Of a stretch of DNA of 64,000 bases, positions 9,503 to 18,720 are shown in pieces; the first letter of the stretch is position 1; each line of letters starts with the position of its first letter. Where the stretch lies: the NCBI GenBank assembly GCA_947625935.1, contig CANQQE010000002.1, forward strand, positions 1-64,000, read 5' to 3'. A program made the translations under genes and the position numbers. Source of the stretch: an uncultured Muribaculaceae bacterium (GTDB taxonomy: Bacteria > Bacteroidota > Bacteroidia > Bacteroidales > Muribaculaceae). The notes beneath the pieces are model-generated. The model made no database searches and was not told where the DNA came from. It saw nothing but the letters and a program-made list of their open reading frames with translations.

Positions 9503-10072
9503 TTATCTGACCGCTTTTTTACATACCTTGACAACCTCGCCACCGTTAAGATAACGCACAAGATAAATCCCTTTCTTTAATTCCGACAAAGCCGACTCAA
9601 CATCAACCGTAGCAAGTTTTGAGCCGGTGAGCGAGTAGACTTCGATAGCGTCATACGCCGATGCGTCAACCGCTATCTCTGAAACCCCCGACACATAGTA
9701 GGGCGGTATCTCAAGCCGATACTTCGCCTCGCCATAAGCATTAGAGACTTTAATATCCACCCAGGCATAATTTACTGTAACAATATTTTTAGCCTCACCA
9801 TGCGCTATCGGATGTCCGTTTGAAATGTAATCATCGACAATAACGGTATTTTCTTGCTCCACCGAATATTCAAGCCTGTCACTGCCCTGATAATCGACTT
9901 CAAAATAGATGTCGTTATAAAGATACATACCATCCGATTCTTTATCGAACGGAGACCTACCGGTAATAGTGACCGAATTGATTACAGGAGTTTCTCCCTC
10001 GGCACAGACATCCACGGGCATAATCGTAATCATAGCCAACTAAACAAGCAATGTTTTGTAAATTCTTTTCAT
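9503..10072 (-). pseudogene. Type IX-secreted protein, signal peptide interrupted by an amber codon
   Basis: The frame from the ATG at 10070-10072 reads MKRIYKTLLV, then TAG (10040-10042), then LAMITIMPVDVCAEGETPV. The two halves together form a normal signal peptide (basic start, hydrophobic core, VCA cleavage site). The remaining ~178 residues end in a typical type A sorting domain, AIEVYSLTGSKLATVDVESA...LKKGIYLVRYLNGGEVVKV. The product would be carried out of the cell by the SprA-containing type IX system. The TAG removes the export signal, and translation from the downstream TTG or ATG would yield a cytoplasmic protein. A nonsense mutation or a base error fits. The N-terminal body has no recognisable catalytic domain. 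Confidence 0.7.
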
Positions 10073-10242
10073 AATTCATCATTTTTAATTAATATTATTA
10101 ATCACATATGTGCAATCACATCGTAATTTTTCCAAAAATTAAGAACAAAAACTATAATTACCTAAAACGCAAATTTAAATTTAACCAATTTTAATTTGTG
10201 AATTTCGTCAACATCCTTCACACGATTTTGAACCCGGCAAAA

Positions 10243-10274
10243 TTTCATAAATAGGATTAAATAGACTAACTTTG
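10243..10274 (+). promoter_or_regulatory. Probable ruvA promoter
   Basis: TAACTTTG at 10267-10274 matches the Bacteroidetes -7 element. TTTC at 10243-10246, 20 nt upstream, is a one-mismatch -33 box. The predicted start lies about 25 nt before the ruvA ATG. Confidence 0.55.
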
Positions 10275-10306
10275 CATTAAACATATAGATAGAAATCAAG
10301 CATAAA

Positions 10307-10888
10307 ATGATTGAATATATAAGAGGTGAAGTGTCGGAACTAACTCCTACATACGCCGTAATTGATTGCGGTGGGGTCGGTTATCTGCTAAACATCACAC
10401 CGCCTGCCTATGAACGTCTTGAGGGGCTGCAGGCTGCCAAACTGCTTGTTCATGAAGCGATACGCGAGGACGCGCACACTCTTTTCGGGTTCATCGACGA
10501 ACGCGAACGCTCATTATTCAGGGCGTTGATAGGCGTGTCGGGGGTCGGAGCAAACACCGCCCGCATGATACTATCGTCGATTCCGGCTTTGGAACTTGAG
10601 GGAATCATAGCCTCCGGCGACCACTCACGCCTAAAAAACGTGAAAGGAATTGGAGTTAAGACCGCTCAACGCATAATTGTTGACCTCCGGGATAAAATAA
10701 AACCCGGCGACGATGCGTTAATATTGCAGCCTGTTAAATCGTCTGAAGCCCATGACGAGGCTTTGGCTGCGCTTGTGATGCTTGGATTCCCACGCCCGCA
10801 ATCGGCCAAAGTATTAAAGAAACTGTTTGAGGTCGACCCCACTTTAAAAGTGGAACAAGCCATCAAACGCGCGCTGACGATGATGTGA
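10307..10888 (+). CDS. ruvA: Holliday junction branch migration protein RuvA
   Basis: 193 residues, normal length. RuvA tetramers bind four-way junctions and load the RuvB motor. The N-terminal OB fold (MIEYIRGEVSELTPTYAVID), the helix-hairpin-helix segments (LIGVSGVGANTARMILSSI and LKNVKGIGVKTAQRIIVDL) and the C-terminal RuvB-binding helices (EALAALVMLGFPRPQSAKVL) are all present. sprA follows 89 bases downstream on the same strand. Confidence 0.96.
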   Translation: MIEYIRGEVSELTPTYAVIDCGGVGYLLNITPPAYERLEGLQAAKLLVHEAIREDAHTLFGFIDERERSLFRALIGVSGVGANTARMILSSIPALELEGIIASGDHSRLKNVKGIGVKTAQRIIVDLRDKIKPGDDALILQPVKSSEAHDEALAALVMLGFPRPQSAKVLKKLFEVDPTLKVEQAIKRALTMM

Positions 10889-10977
10889 CAGTAGCGGGAC
10901 ACGCCGCTCGGCAACGTTTGCGCTTTCGCGCTCCCTATCGCGTTGAATTTTAAAGCGGCATCCGCAGTGACATTGCA

Positions 10978-13900
10978 ATGAGAAAGAGTATCGACCGAAA
11001 ACGAATAAAACGACTGATCATAGTCTGTGGATGCGTGGCCGCATTCACAGCATCATCTTTTATTGCCGTTGGTCAGTACTATAAACCGTCAATCGCCCCA
11101 CCGCCACCCGCACTTCCGGCTCTCCCCGTGCCAGCCAATCCGGCCGACTCGATAATGATGCCGTTCCCCGTGCAGCAAACCATCCCGCAGAGCTATGAAG
11201 ACCTGATGGAGGACGAATTTGCCGGTGACCTCGCATCGCCTTCCAATATAACCACCCAAGCTGAATTTGACCCTGAAACAGGTTACTATGTGGTCAGGAC
11301 CAAACTCGGCGACCAAGAGATAGCCACCCCTTTCCTCCTTTCGGAAAGCCAATACAACAACTGGCAGTTGCGACGCTCGCTCCAGGATTATTACCGCGAG
11401 CGTAATATGGAACTTCAGGAGAAGCGTGACAAAGAGCCTTTCAACATCTTCGACATGAACTTTGCGCTCGGCCCCCTCGAAAAGATTTTCGGACCCGGCG
11501 GCGTGCAACTGAAGACTCAGGGTACCGTGCAGATACGCATGGGCATAAAGTCAAACAAGACCGACAACCCGTCACTCGCACTGTCAGCCCGACGCAAGAC
11601 CTATTTTGATTTTGACCAAAAGATTCAGGCGACGATAGCCGCTACTGTCGGTGACAGGCTGAAATTCAATATGTCGTACAACACCGACGCAACTTTCGAT
11701 TTTGATTCCAAAAACATCAAACTCGCCTATGAAGGCAAAGAGGACGACATTGTCAAGAGCATCGAGGCCGGTAACGTGTCAATGACCACAGGATCGTCGC
11801 TGATAAGAGGTAGCACTGCCCTGTTTGGTATAAAAGCGCAGTTGCAATTCGGCAAACTCACCACAACAGCACTTGTGTCGCAACAGAACTCCGAATCCAA
11901 ATCGGTAAGCAGTAAAGGAGGCGTACAGACCACCGACTTCTCGGTAAACGCCGACAACTACGACCAAAACCGTCACTATTTCTTAGGACACTTCTTCCGC
12001 GACAACTACGACCAGTTCGCGGCACGGCTCCCTTACGTTGCCTCAGGCGTCAACATCACACGCGTGGAGGTCTGGGTGACTAACAAGAACAGCAACTTCA
12101 ATGAAGCGCGCAACATCGTGGCATTCATGGACTTGGGCGAGAACAAGGTACTTGCCAGCGACCACTGGATATCCAATCCGGCACTTAACAATCCGGCCAA
12201 CGCCTCAAACAACCTGTTGTCGGAAATCAAGACCGACTTCCCCGAAGCGCGCAACATCAACAACGTTACTCAGGCTCTCGCACCCTTGTCGGCCTACGGC
12301 ATCGAGGGTGGACGCGATTACGAAAAAGTCGAGAGCGCGCGCCTGCTGTCGTCATCAGAATACACTCTCAACTCAACTCTCGGCTATATCTCCATCAAAA
12401 GCGCACTGAACGCCGATGAAGTATTGGGCGTAGCCTACGAATACACCTATCAGGGACAGGTCTACCAGGTCGGTGAGTTTTCGAGCGACATCACTTCAAC
12501 CAGCCAGTCACTATATGTCAAGATGCTCAAAAGCACCACCGTGGCTCCAAAGCTGCCAATGTGGGACCTGATGATGAAAAACGTCTATAGTCTGGGAGCA
12601 TACCAGTTGCAGTCCAACAACTTCAGGCTCAACATCATGTATCTCAGCGACACTACTGGCACACAAATCAACTATCTTCCTGTGCCGGGGCTGAACAACC
12701 AGCCGTTGCTACAGGTGATGAACCTCGACCGCATCGACTCAAACCAGCAAAGCAATCCCGACGGTTTTTTCGACTATATAGAGGGGTACACCGTACAGTC
12801 TCAGAACGGTAAAATCATTTTCCCGGTCGTCGAACCGTTCGGTAGTCACTTAGCGAAGAAAATCAACGACCCCGTTCTTGCCGAACGTTATGTCTATCAG
12901 GAACTTTACGACTCCACTCTTGTTGTGGCCCGACAGTTTGCCGATAAAAATAAGTTTATTCTGAAAGGTAAATACCAGGCATCATCGGGCGCACAGATAA
13001 GGCTCAACGCCATGAACGTGCCGCGAGGCTCGGTTATTGTCACCGCCGGCGGCGTCATCCTGACCGAAAACAGCGACTACACCGTCGATTACTCGATGGG
13101 TATAGTAACCATAACCAATCAGAGCATTATCGACTCAGGCCAAAGCATCAGCGTCACTCTCGAAAACCAATCACTTTTCTCTATGCAGAGAAAAACACTC
13201 CTTGGTCTCGACCTTCAGTATGCTTTTAACAAAAATTTCAACATAGGGGCGACTATCCTTCACTTCTCCGAGAAAGCCCTGACCGAAAAAGTCAACATCG
13301 GCGACGAGATTATCAACAACACCATGTGGGGCCTTAACCTGAGCTATAACAACGAGTTCATGTGGCTGACTAACCTGCTGAACAAAATTCCAACGGTCAA
13401 TGCGGTGCAGCCTTCAAAACTCAGTGTGACAGCCGAATTTGCCCAACTTGTTCCCCATAAGCAGAAGACCGGTTCGGCTCAGGGCAGCTCATTTATCGAT
13501 GACTTTGAATCGACACAGACCGGCATCGACCTGCGCTCCCCCTATTCTTGGTTTCTCGCCTCTACCCCCTATGAGAGCGGAAGCAACGCACTGTTCCCCG
13601 AAGCCACTTTGTCCAACAACGTCGATTATGGCAAAAACCGCGCGCTGATTAACTGGTACTACATTGACCGAATGTTCACCCAGCGCAATTCGTCGATGTG
13701 TCCGGGTTATATACGAAGCGACCTCGAACAACTGTCAAATCCCTACGTCCGTGAAGTGACGTCGCGAGAGATATTCCCAAAACGCGAGCTCAACTACGGC
13801 GAGTCGCCCATCATACAGACTCTGAATCTGTCGTTCTACCCAACGGAGCGCGGTCCCTACAACCTCGATGCAACTAACATTGACGAAAAAGGGAATCTGC

Positions 13901-16900
13901 TCAATCCCGAAAAAAGATGGGGCGGAATCATGCGCAAGATGGACAACACAAATTTCGAACAATCAAACATCGAGTATGTGCAGTTCTGGATGATGAACCC
14001 ATTCCTCGACCCCAACAATCCGAACTATGACGGTGGCGACCTGTATCTCAATTTCGGCGAGATGAGTGAGGATATATTAAAAGACGGATTGAAATCTTAC
14101 GAAAACGGCATACCCTACGACGGCAATACGCAGTTCCTCACCAATACCGTATGGGGACGCGTCTCCACTCAAAACTCCCTTACCTACTCATTTGACAACA
14201 ACACCGGATCACGCAAAGTGCAGGATGTGGGTCTCGACGGCCTACCCAATGACGATGAGTTTTCGTTTGACTCCTATCGCAACTACCTCGACCAGTTGAG
14301 ACTTAAACTGTCGGCTGCTACTATTGCCGAAATGCAGAACGACAAGTTCTCCCCGTTCAACGACCCGGCAGGCGACAATTACCACTTCTTCCGCGGTTAT
14401 GACTATGACGAAGAACGCCTTTCAATCCTTGAACGCTATAAACGCTACAACGGTGTGGAAGGCAACTCACTGTCACCTGAAGACGCCGACGACCCGCTCT
14501 ACCAGTCGTCGCGCAGCGTTCCCGATGTCGAGGACATCAATCAAGACAACACACTCAACGAGTATGAACGTTACTTCCAATACAAGGTCTCCATCCGTCC
14601 CGAGGACTTCGTCGTTGGCAAAAACTACATCACCGACAAACAGGTATCTCTCGTGCGTACTCGCGACGGCAAAGACCAGGAGGTCGAATGGTATCAGTTC
14701 AAAATTCCTTTGAGCGACTATGAACGTGTGGTAGGCTCAATCAACGATTTCTCCACAATCAGATTCGCCCGTATGTTCATGACCGGGTTCAAACAGGTGA
14801 CACACTTGAGGTTCGCAACCCTTGAGCTTGTTCGCGGCGAATGGCGTCCCTACCAGTTCAACCTCAACTCCCGCGGTGACGCTCCGGCCGAAGGCACACT
14901 CGACATATCCGTAGTCAATGTCGAGGAGAACTCTGACCGCGAGCCGGTCAATTATGTCCTTCCCCCCGGCGTGAGCCGCATCACTGACCCCGGACAATCC
15001 CAGATAACCCAGCTCAACGAACAGTCGATGTCGCTTAAAGTCACCGGGCTGCAAGCCGGCGATGCCCGCGGTGTCTATCGCAACACTCAGCATGACCTGC
15101 GCAACTATAAACGTATGCAGATGTGGATACACGCCGAAAGCCTTATCGATGATGTTACGAGCCTGAAATCAGGCGAAATGTCGGCATTTGTCCGCATCGG
15201 TACCGATGTGAAAAATAACTTCTATGAATACGAGATTCCTTTGACCCTCACACCCGCAGGCAAGTACAACGACGGCGACAATGACCGCCGCCGCGTATGG
15301 CCTATACAGAACTTCATGGATCTCAAGCTGCAAAACCTTGTCAAGCTCAAGAAAGAACGAAATGCCGAGAAAAACGTCGAAGGAAGCGGCGTGGGATACG
15401 CTACACTCTATACCGGTCGCGACCCCGATAACGAGAACAACCGTATGGCCGTCATGGGCAACCCGTCGCTTAGCGACATCCGCGTGATGCTTATCGGCGT
15501 GCGCAACAACTCCTCGACTGTGAAAGACGGCATAGTGTGGGTCAACGAACTTAAAGTAACCGATTTTGACAACAGCGGAGGTTGGGCCGCCAAAGCCAAC
15601 GTCAACCTCGGCCTGTCTGACATAGCCACTATGAACTTCGGAGCGCACATTGAGACAGCCGGGTTCGGCGGCGTTGACCAATCGCTCAACGAACGTCGCA
15701 TGGACGACTACGAGCAATACAACTTCGCCGTTCAGGGCGATGTTGGCCGCTTCCTCCCCGAGAAAGTGAAGCTGAAAGCCCCGATTTATTACTCTGTGTC
15801 AAAAGAGAAGACATCGCCAAAATATAACCCGCTCGATCAGGACGTGCTGCTCAAAGACGCCCTCGATGAGGCTAAGGACAAGCACGAACGGGACTCCATC
15901 ACCGATTATGCCACCGAGCGCACGACTATCAAGAGCTTCAGCATATCGGGATTGAAATTTGACATCCAAAGCAAGAACCCAATGCCTTGGGACCCGGCCA
16001 ACTTCACGTTTAATTTCTCGTTCAACAAGCAGACCAAGATGGATCCCACGACCGAGTATGAGTACACCAACGATTACCGCGGGTCGTTCCAATATTCCTA
16101 TACCCCCTATATAAAGGGCCTGCGCCCGTTTGGCTGGATAAAAAGCAAGAACAAAAACCTCAAGTTCATTAAGGAGTGGGAGCTTAACTATCTGCCCACC
16201 AACATCACATTCCTTACTACCATGTCGCGGTATTACTACGAGCAACAGACTCGCAGCGAGACCGACGTGATGTTCCAGTTGCCTGTGTCGGTGAGCAAAA
16301 ACTTCCTTTGGGACCGACAGCTTTCACTCACATGGAACCTTACCAAGCAGCTCAGCCTCACATTCAACTCCAACACCTCGGCCCGCATTGAGGAAACCGT
16401 CGGTGCGGTTAACAAGAAACTATTCCCCGACAAATACAAGCAGTGGAAAGACACCGTGTGGCAAAGCATCCTATCGCTCGGCACTCCATGGGCCTACAAC
16501 CAAACCTTTACAGGCTCATATAAATTGCCGTTCAACCGCATCCCCGTGGTCGATTTCCTCACCGGCTCGGTGACCTACAACGCTACCTACCGTTGGGACC
16601 GCGGCGCGACAATCGACGATGTAAACCTCGGCAACACGATATCAAACCAAGCGTCATGGAACGTTGACGGACGTTTGAATTTCGAGTCACTTTACAACAA
16701 GTTCGCCTATCTTAAAGAAGTTAACAAGCGTTTCGCCAACACGCGCAAATCAAGCTCCCAGGTGAAAAAAGCCAAGAAATTTGAACGCACCTACAGGCTA
16801 AAGCCCGACACTACACTCGTCATCAAACACAACCTGCGCAACAAGAAAGTTAAAGTCGTTGCCACCACTACCGACGGCAAGCCGTTCCCGGTCAAAACCC

Positions 16901-18426
16901 GCGTAATCGACCCCTCGTCAATCGAAGTGCTGACAAAGGTTGACAAAAACATAAAATTCTCCATCACCGAGATTCTTGAGGAAAAACGTTCGGTGTGGAA
17001 GGAATTAGCCGACTACTCCACACGTTTCGCCATGAGCCCGCGTGGACTCAGTGTGCGCTGGCGCACGTCACGGTCACTGTCGCTACCGCTGTTCCGCAAC
17101 GACATCGGCAACGTGTTCGGCCAAAGCACAAGTTACGGGCCTATGTCGCCGGGTCTTGACTTTGCGTTTGGTTTCACCGATGAAAGCTATGTCGACAAGG
17201 CAAAGAGCCGCGGCTGGCTTATTACCGACGACGGACAGACATCTCCCGCCATCTGGTCTAAGGGCAACGAACTTAACATAGAACTTAACCTTGAGCCATT
17301 GAAGGGGCTGAAGATCCAACTCACGACCAACCGCACAGACAACCGCACCAATCAGATACAGTTCATGTATGACGATATGCCGATAACACGTTCAGGAAGT
17401 TATACCAAAACCCATTGCGCCATAGCCACCGCTCTGCGGTCGAGCAAAGCCGACAACGGATACTACTCAAAGGCGTTCCAAGACTTCCTCCACAACATCC
17501 CCATCATCGCCGACCGCATCGAGAGCAAATATGCCGGCATGAACTATCCGGAAGGGGGCTTCATGCGTGATAACCCTTATGCCGGACTTCCGTTCAACCC
17601 CGAAGTCGGGACTATCAGCCAAACGAGCAGCGATGTGTTGATTCCGGCGTTCTTAGCCGCTTACACGGGCAAAGACCCCCACAAAATCTACACCGACCCG
17701 TTCCCGTCGTTCGCCCACGCCATGCCCAACTGGCGCGTGACCTACGAAGGTCTCGTCAACCTCGGCAATATGCGCAACATATTCAAGACGTTCACCCTCA
17801 CCCATGCCTATCAATGTACCTACACAGTAGGCAGCTATACATCCTATCTAAACTGGTTAAGTGTCGATGGCAACTATGGCTTTACCCTCGATGAATTATC
17901 GGGCAATCCTATCCCTTCGTCGCCCTACAATATATCATCGGTAGCAATAACAGAGAAATTCGCACCGCTGATTGGTGTCAACCTCACCCTCAAAAACGAC
18001 CTCTCGTTTAATGCCGAATACCGCGACAGCCGCACACTTACGCTCAACTCGGCAGCCGGACAGCTCGTTGAAGCAACCACCAAAGGCATAACCGTCGGCG
18101 CAGGCTACAAAATCGTAGGGTTCAACAGCGTGCTCAAGATGAAAGGCTCGCAGACCGGAATCAGCAACGACCTCACCATCAACGCCGATTTATCGCTCCA
18201 AGAGACCCAGGCTTTGATACGCCGCATAGAAAGCAACTACACCCAGCCCACAAGCGGCACACGCACATTCAACATCAACGTAATGGCAAGTTATGTGATG
18301 AGCAAACGCCTCACCATCTCGGCATTCTTTGACCATCAGGTAAACACCCCATTGGTTTCCAACTCCGCCTATCCCACCACAAACTCTTCCTACGGCTTGT
18401 CGTTCAACCTCAACCTCGCCCGCTAA
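10978..18426 (+). CDS. sprA: Type IX secretion system outer-membrane translocon SprA
   Basis: 2482 residues, the size expected for SprA, the giant outer-membrane beta-barrel through which type IX cargo leaves the cell (and, in gliding species, needed for motility). A membrane-spanning signal segment (LIIVCGCVAAFTASSFIAV) and a Pro-rich stretch (IAPPPPALPALPVPANP) open the protein. Long alternating aromatic/polar beta-strand sequence follows throughout, as in the family, ending in the strand-like terminus SSYGLSFNLNLAR. Two type IX cargo genes elsewhere in the window (9503-10072 and 33493-35655) fit a working system. The frame is uninterrupted. Identification rests on length, architecture and family recall. 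Confidence 0.92.
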   Translation: MRKSIDRKRIKRLIIVCGCVAAFTASSFIAVGQYYKPSIAPPPPALPALPVPANPADSIMMPFPVQQTIPQSYEDLMEDEFAGDLASPSNITTQAEFDPETGYYVVRTKLGDQEIATPFLLSESQYNNWQLRRSLQDYYRERNMELQEKRDKEPFNIFDMNFALGPLEKIFGPGGVQLKTQGTVQIRMGIKSNKTDNPSLALSARRKTYFDFDQKIQATIAATVGDRLKFNMSYNTDATFDFDSKNIKLAYEGKEDDIVKSIEAGNVSMTTGSSLIRGSTALFGIKAQLQFGKLTTTALVSQQNSESKSVSSKGGVQTTDFSVNADNYDQNRHYFLGHFFRDNYDQFAARLPYVASGVNITRVEVWVTNKNSNFNEARNIVAFMDLGENKVLASDHWISNPALNNPANASNNLLSEIKTDFPEARNINNVTQALAPLSAYGIEGGRDYEKVESARLLSSSEYTLNSTLGYISIKSALNADEVLGVAYEYTYQGQVYQVGEFSSDITSTSQSLYVKMLKSTTVAPKLPMWDLMMKNVYSLGAYQLQSNNFRLNIMYLSDTTGTQINYLPVPGLNNQPLLQVMNLDRIDSNQQSNPDGFFDYIEGYTVQSQNGKIIFPVVEPFGSHLAKKINDPVLAERYVYQELYDSTLVVARQFADKNKFILKGKYQASSGAQIRLNAMNVPRGSVIVTAGGVILTENSDYTVDYSMGIVTITNQSIIDSGQSISVTLENQSLFSMQRKTLLGLDLQYAFNKNFNIGATILHFSEKALTEKVNIGDEIINNTMWGLNLSYNNEFMWLTNLLNKIPTVNAVQPSKLSVTAEFAQLVPHKQKTGSAQGSSFIDDFESTQTGIDLRSPYSWFLASTPYESGSNALFPEATLSNNVDYGKNRALINWYYIDRMFTQRNSSMCPGYIRSDLEQLSNPYVREVTSREIFPKRELNYGESPIIQTLNLSFYPTERGPYNLDATNIDEKGNLLNPEKRWGGIMRKMDNTNFEQSNIEYVQFWMMNPFLDPNNPNYDGGDLYLNFGEMSEDILKDGLKSYENGIPYDGNTQFLTNTVWGRVSTQNSLTYSFDNNTGSRKVQDVGLDGLPNDDEFSFDSYRNYLDQLRLKLSAATIAEMQNDKFSPFNDPAGDNYHFFRGYDYDEERLSILERYKRYNGVEGNSLSPEDADDPLYQSSRSVPDVEDINQDNTLNEYERYFQYKVSIRPEDFVVGKNYITDKQVSLVRTRDGKDQEVEWYQFKIPLSDYERVVGSINDFSTIRFARMFMTGFKQVTHLRFATLELVRGEWRPYQFNLNSRGDAPAEGTLDISVVNVEENSDREPVNYVLPPGVSRITDPGQSQITQLNEQSMSLKVTGLQAGDARGVYRNTQHDLRNYKRMQMWIHAESLIDDVTSLKSGEMSAFVRIGTDVKNNFYEYEIPLTLTPAGKYNDGDNDRRRVWPIQNFMDLKLQNLVKLKKERNAEKNVEGSGVGYATLYTGRDPDNENNRMAVMGNPSLSDIRVMLIGVRNNSSTVKDGIVWVNELKVTDFDNSGGWAAKANVNLGLSDIATMNFGAHIETAGFGGVDQSLNERRMDDYEQYNFAVQGDVGRFLPEKVKLKAPIYYSVSKEKTSPKYNPLDQDVLLKDALDEAKDKHERDSITDYATERTTIKSFSISGLKFDIQSKNPMPWDPANFTFNFSFNKQTKMDPTTEYEYTNDYRGSFQYSYTPYIKGLRPFGWIKSKNKNLKFIKEWELNYLPTNITFLTTMSRYYYEQQTRSETDVMFQLPVSVSKNFLWDRQLSLTWNLTKQLSLTFNSNTSARIEETVGAVNKKLFPDKYKQWKDTVWQSILSLGTPWAYNQTFTGSYKLPFNRIPVVDFLTGSVTYNATYRWDRGATIDDVNLGNTISNQASWNVDGRLNFESLYNKFAYLKEVNKRFANTRKSSSQVKKAKKFERTYRLKPDTTLVIKHNLRNKKVKVVATTTDGKPFPVKTRVIDPSSIEVLTKVDKNIKFSITEILEEKRSVWKELADYSTRFAMSPRGLSVRWRTSRSLSLPLFRNDIGNVFGQSTSYGPMSPGLDFAFGFTDESYVDKAKSRGWLITDDGQTSPAIWSKGNELNIELNLEPLKGLKIQLTTNRTDNRTNQIQFMYDDMPITRSGSYTKTHCAIATALRSSKADNGYYSKAFQDFLHNIPIIADRIESKYAGMNYPEGGFMRDNPYAGLPFNPEVGTISQTSSDVLIPAFLAAYTGKDPHKIYTDPFPSFAHAMPNWRVTYEGLVNLGNMRNIFKTFTLTHAYQCTYTVGSYTSYLNWLSVDGNYGFTLDELSGNPIPSSPYNISSVAITEKFAPLIGVNLTLKNDLSFNAEYRDSRTLTLNSAAGQLVEATTKGITVGAGYKIVGFNSVLKMKGSQTGISNDLTINADLSLQETQALIRRIESNYTQPTSGTRTFNINVMASYVMSKRLTISAFFDHQVNTPLVSNSAYPTTNSSYGLSFNLNLAR

Positions 18427-18538
18427 TCACCATTCCAACGCCTTTTGAAATGGAACAAACGGGATATGACGATTAAACTGTATCAGACTGAATACGCCGG
18501 GCGATATCCGCGTTATAAAACTGACGGTTGATAGCTAA

Positions 18539-18720
18539 TCAGCGTGGTTCCTCTTTCATTATAAGCAGCACGTAGCCGGGGCGCAGATGTCGACGACCGT
18601 TCGGTACAAGATATTTTCCATTCCGTCTCACCATTATTACCAAAGAATCTTCGGGCAAGTCGAGGTTCATGTCTCGCAGTGTGTCGCCGTTGTTGAAATG
18701 CGAGTCATTCAATTTCAAAC
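18539..18720 (-). pseudogene. RCK_C (TrkA_C) remnant of a K+/H+ antiporter
   Basis: Between the convergent ends of sprA and the ABC-F gene, the minus strand encodes LKLNDSHFNNGDTLRDMNLD, then LPEDSLVIMVRRNGKYLVPN, then GRRHLRPGYVLLIMKEEPR and a TGA. This is the terminal cytoplasmic RCK_C domain of CvrA/NhaP2-type potassium/proton antiporters (LPEDSLVI(L/M)(V/I)xRxGxYLVPNG...LxxGDxLL). No transmembrane part precedes it: further upstream in frame lies the last coding stretch of the ABC-F gene, then a stop. It has no convincing start codon. It looks like the tail left when most of an antiporter gene was deleted or replaced. It is not a piece of the CPA2 antiporter at 60410, whose RCK domains differ. 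Confidence 0.7.
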
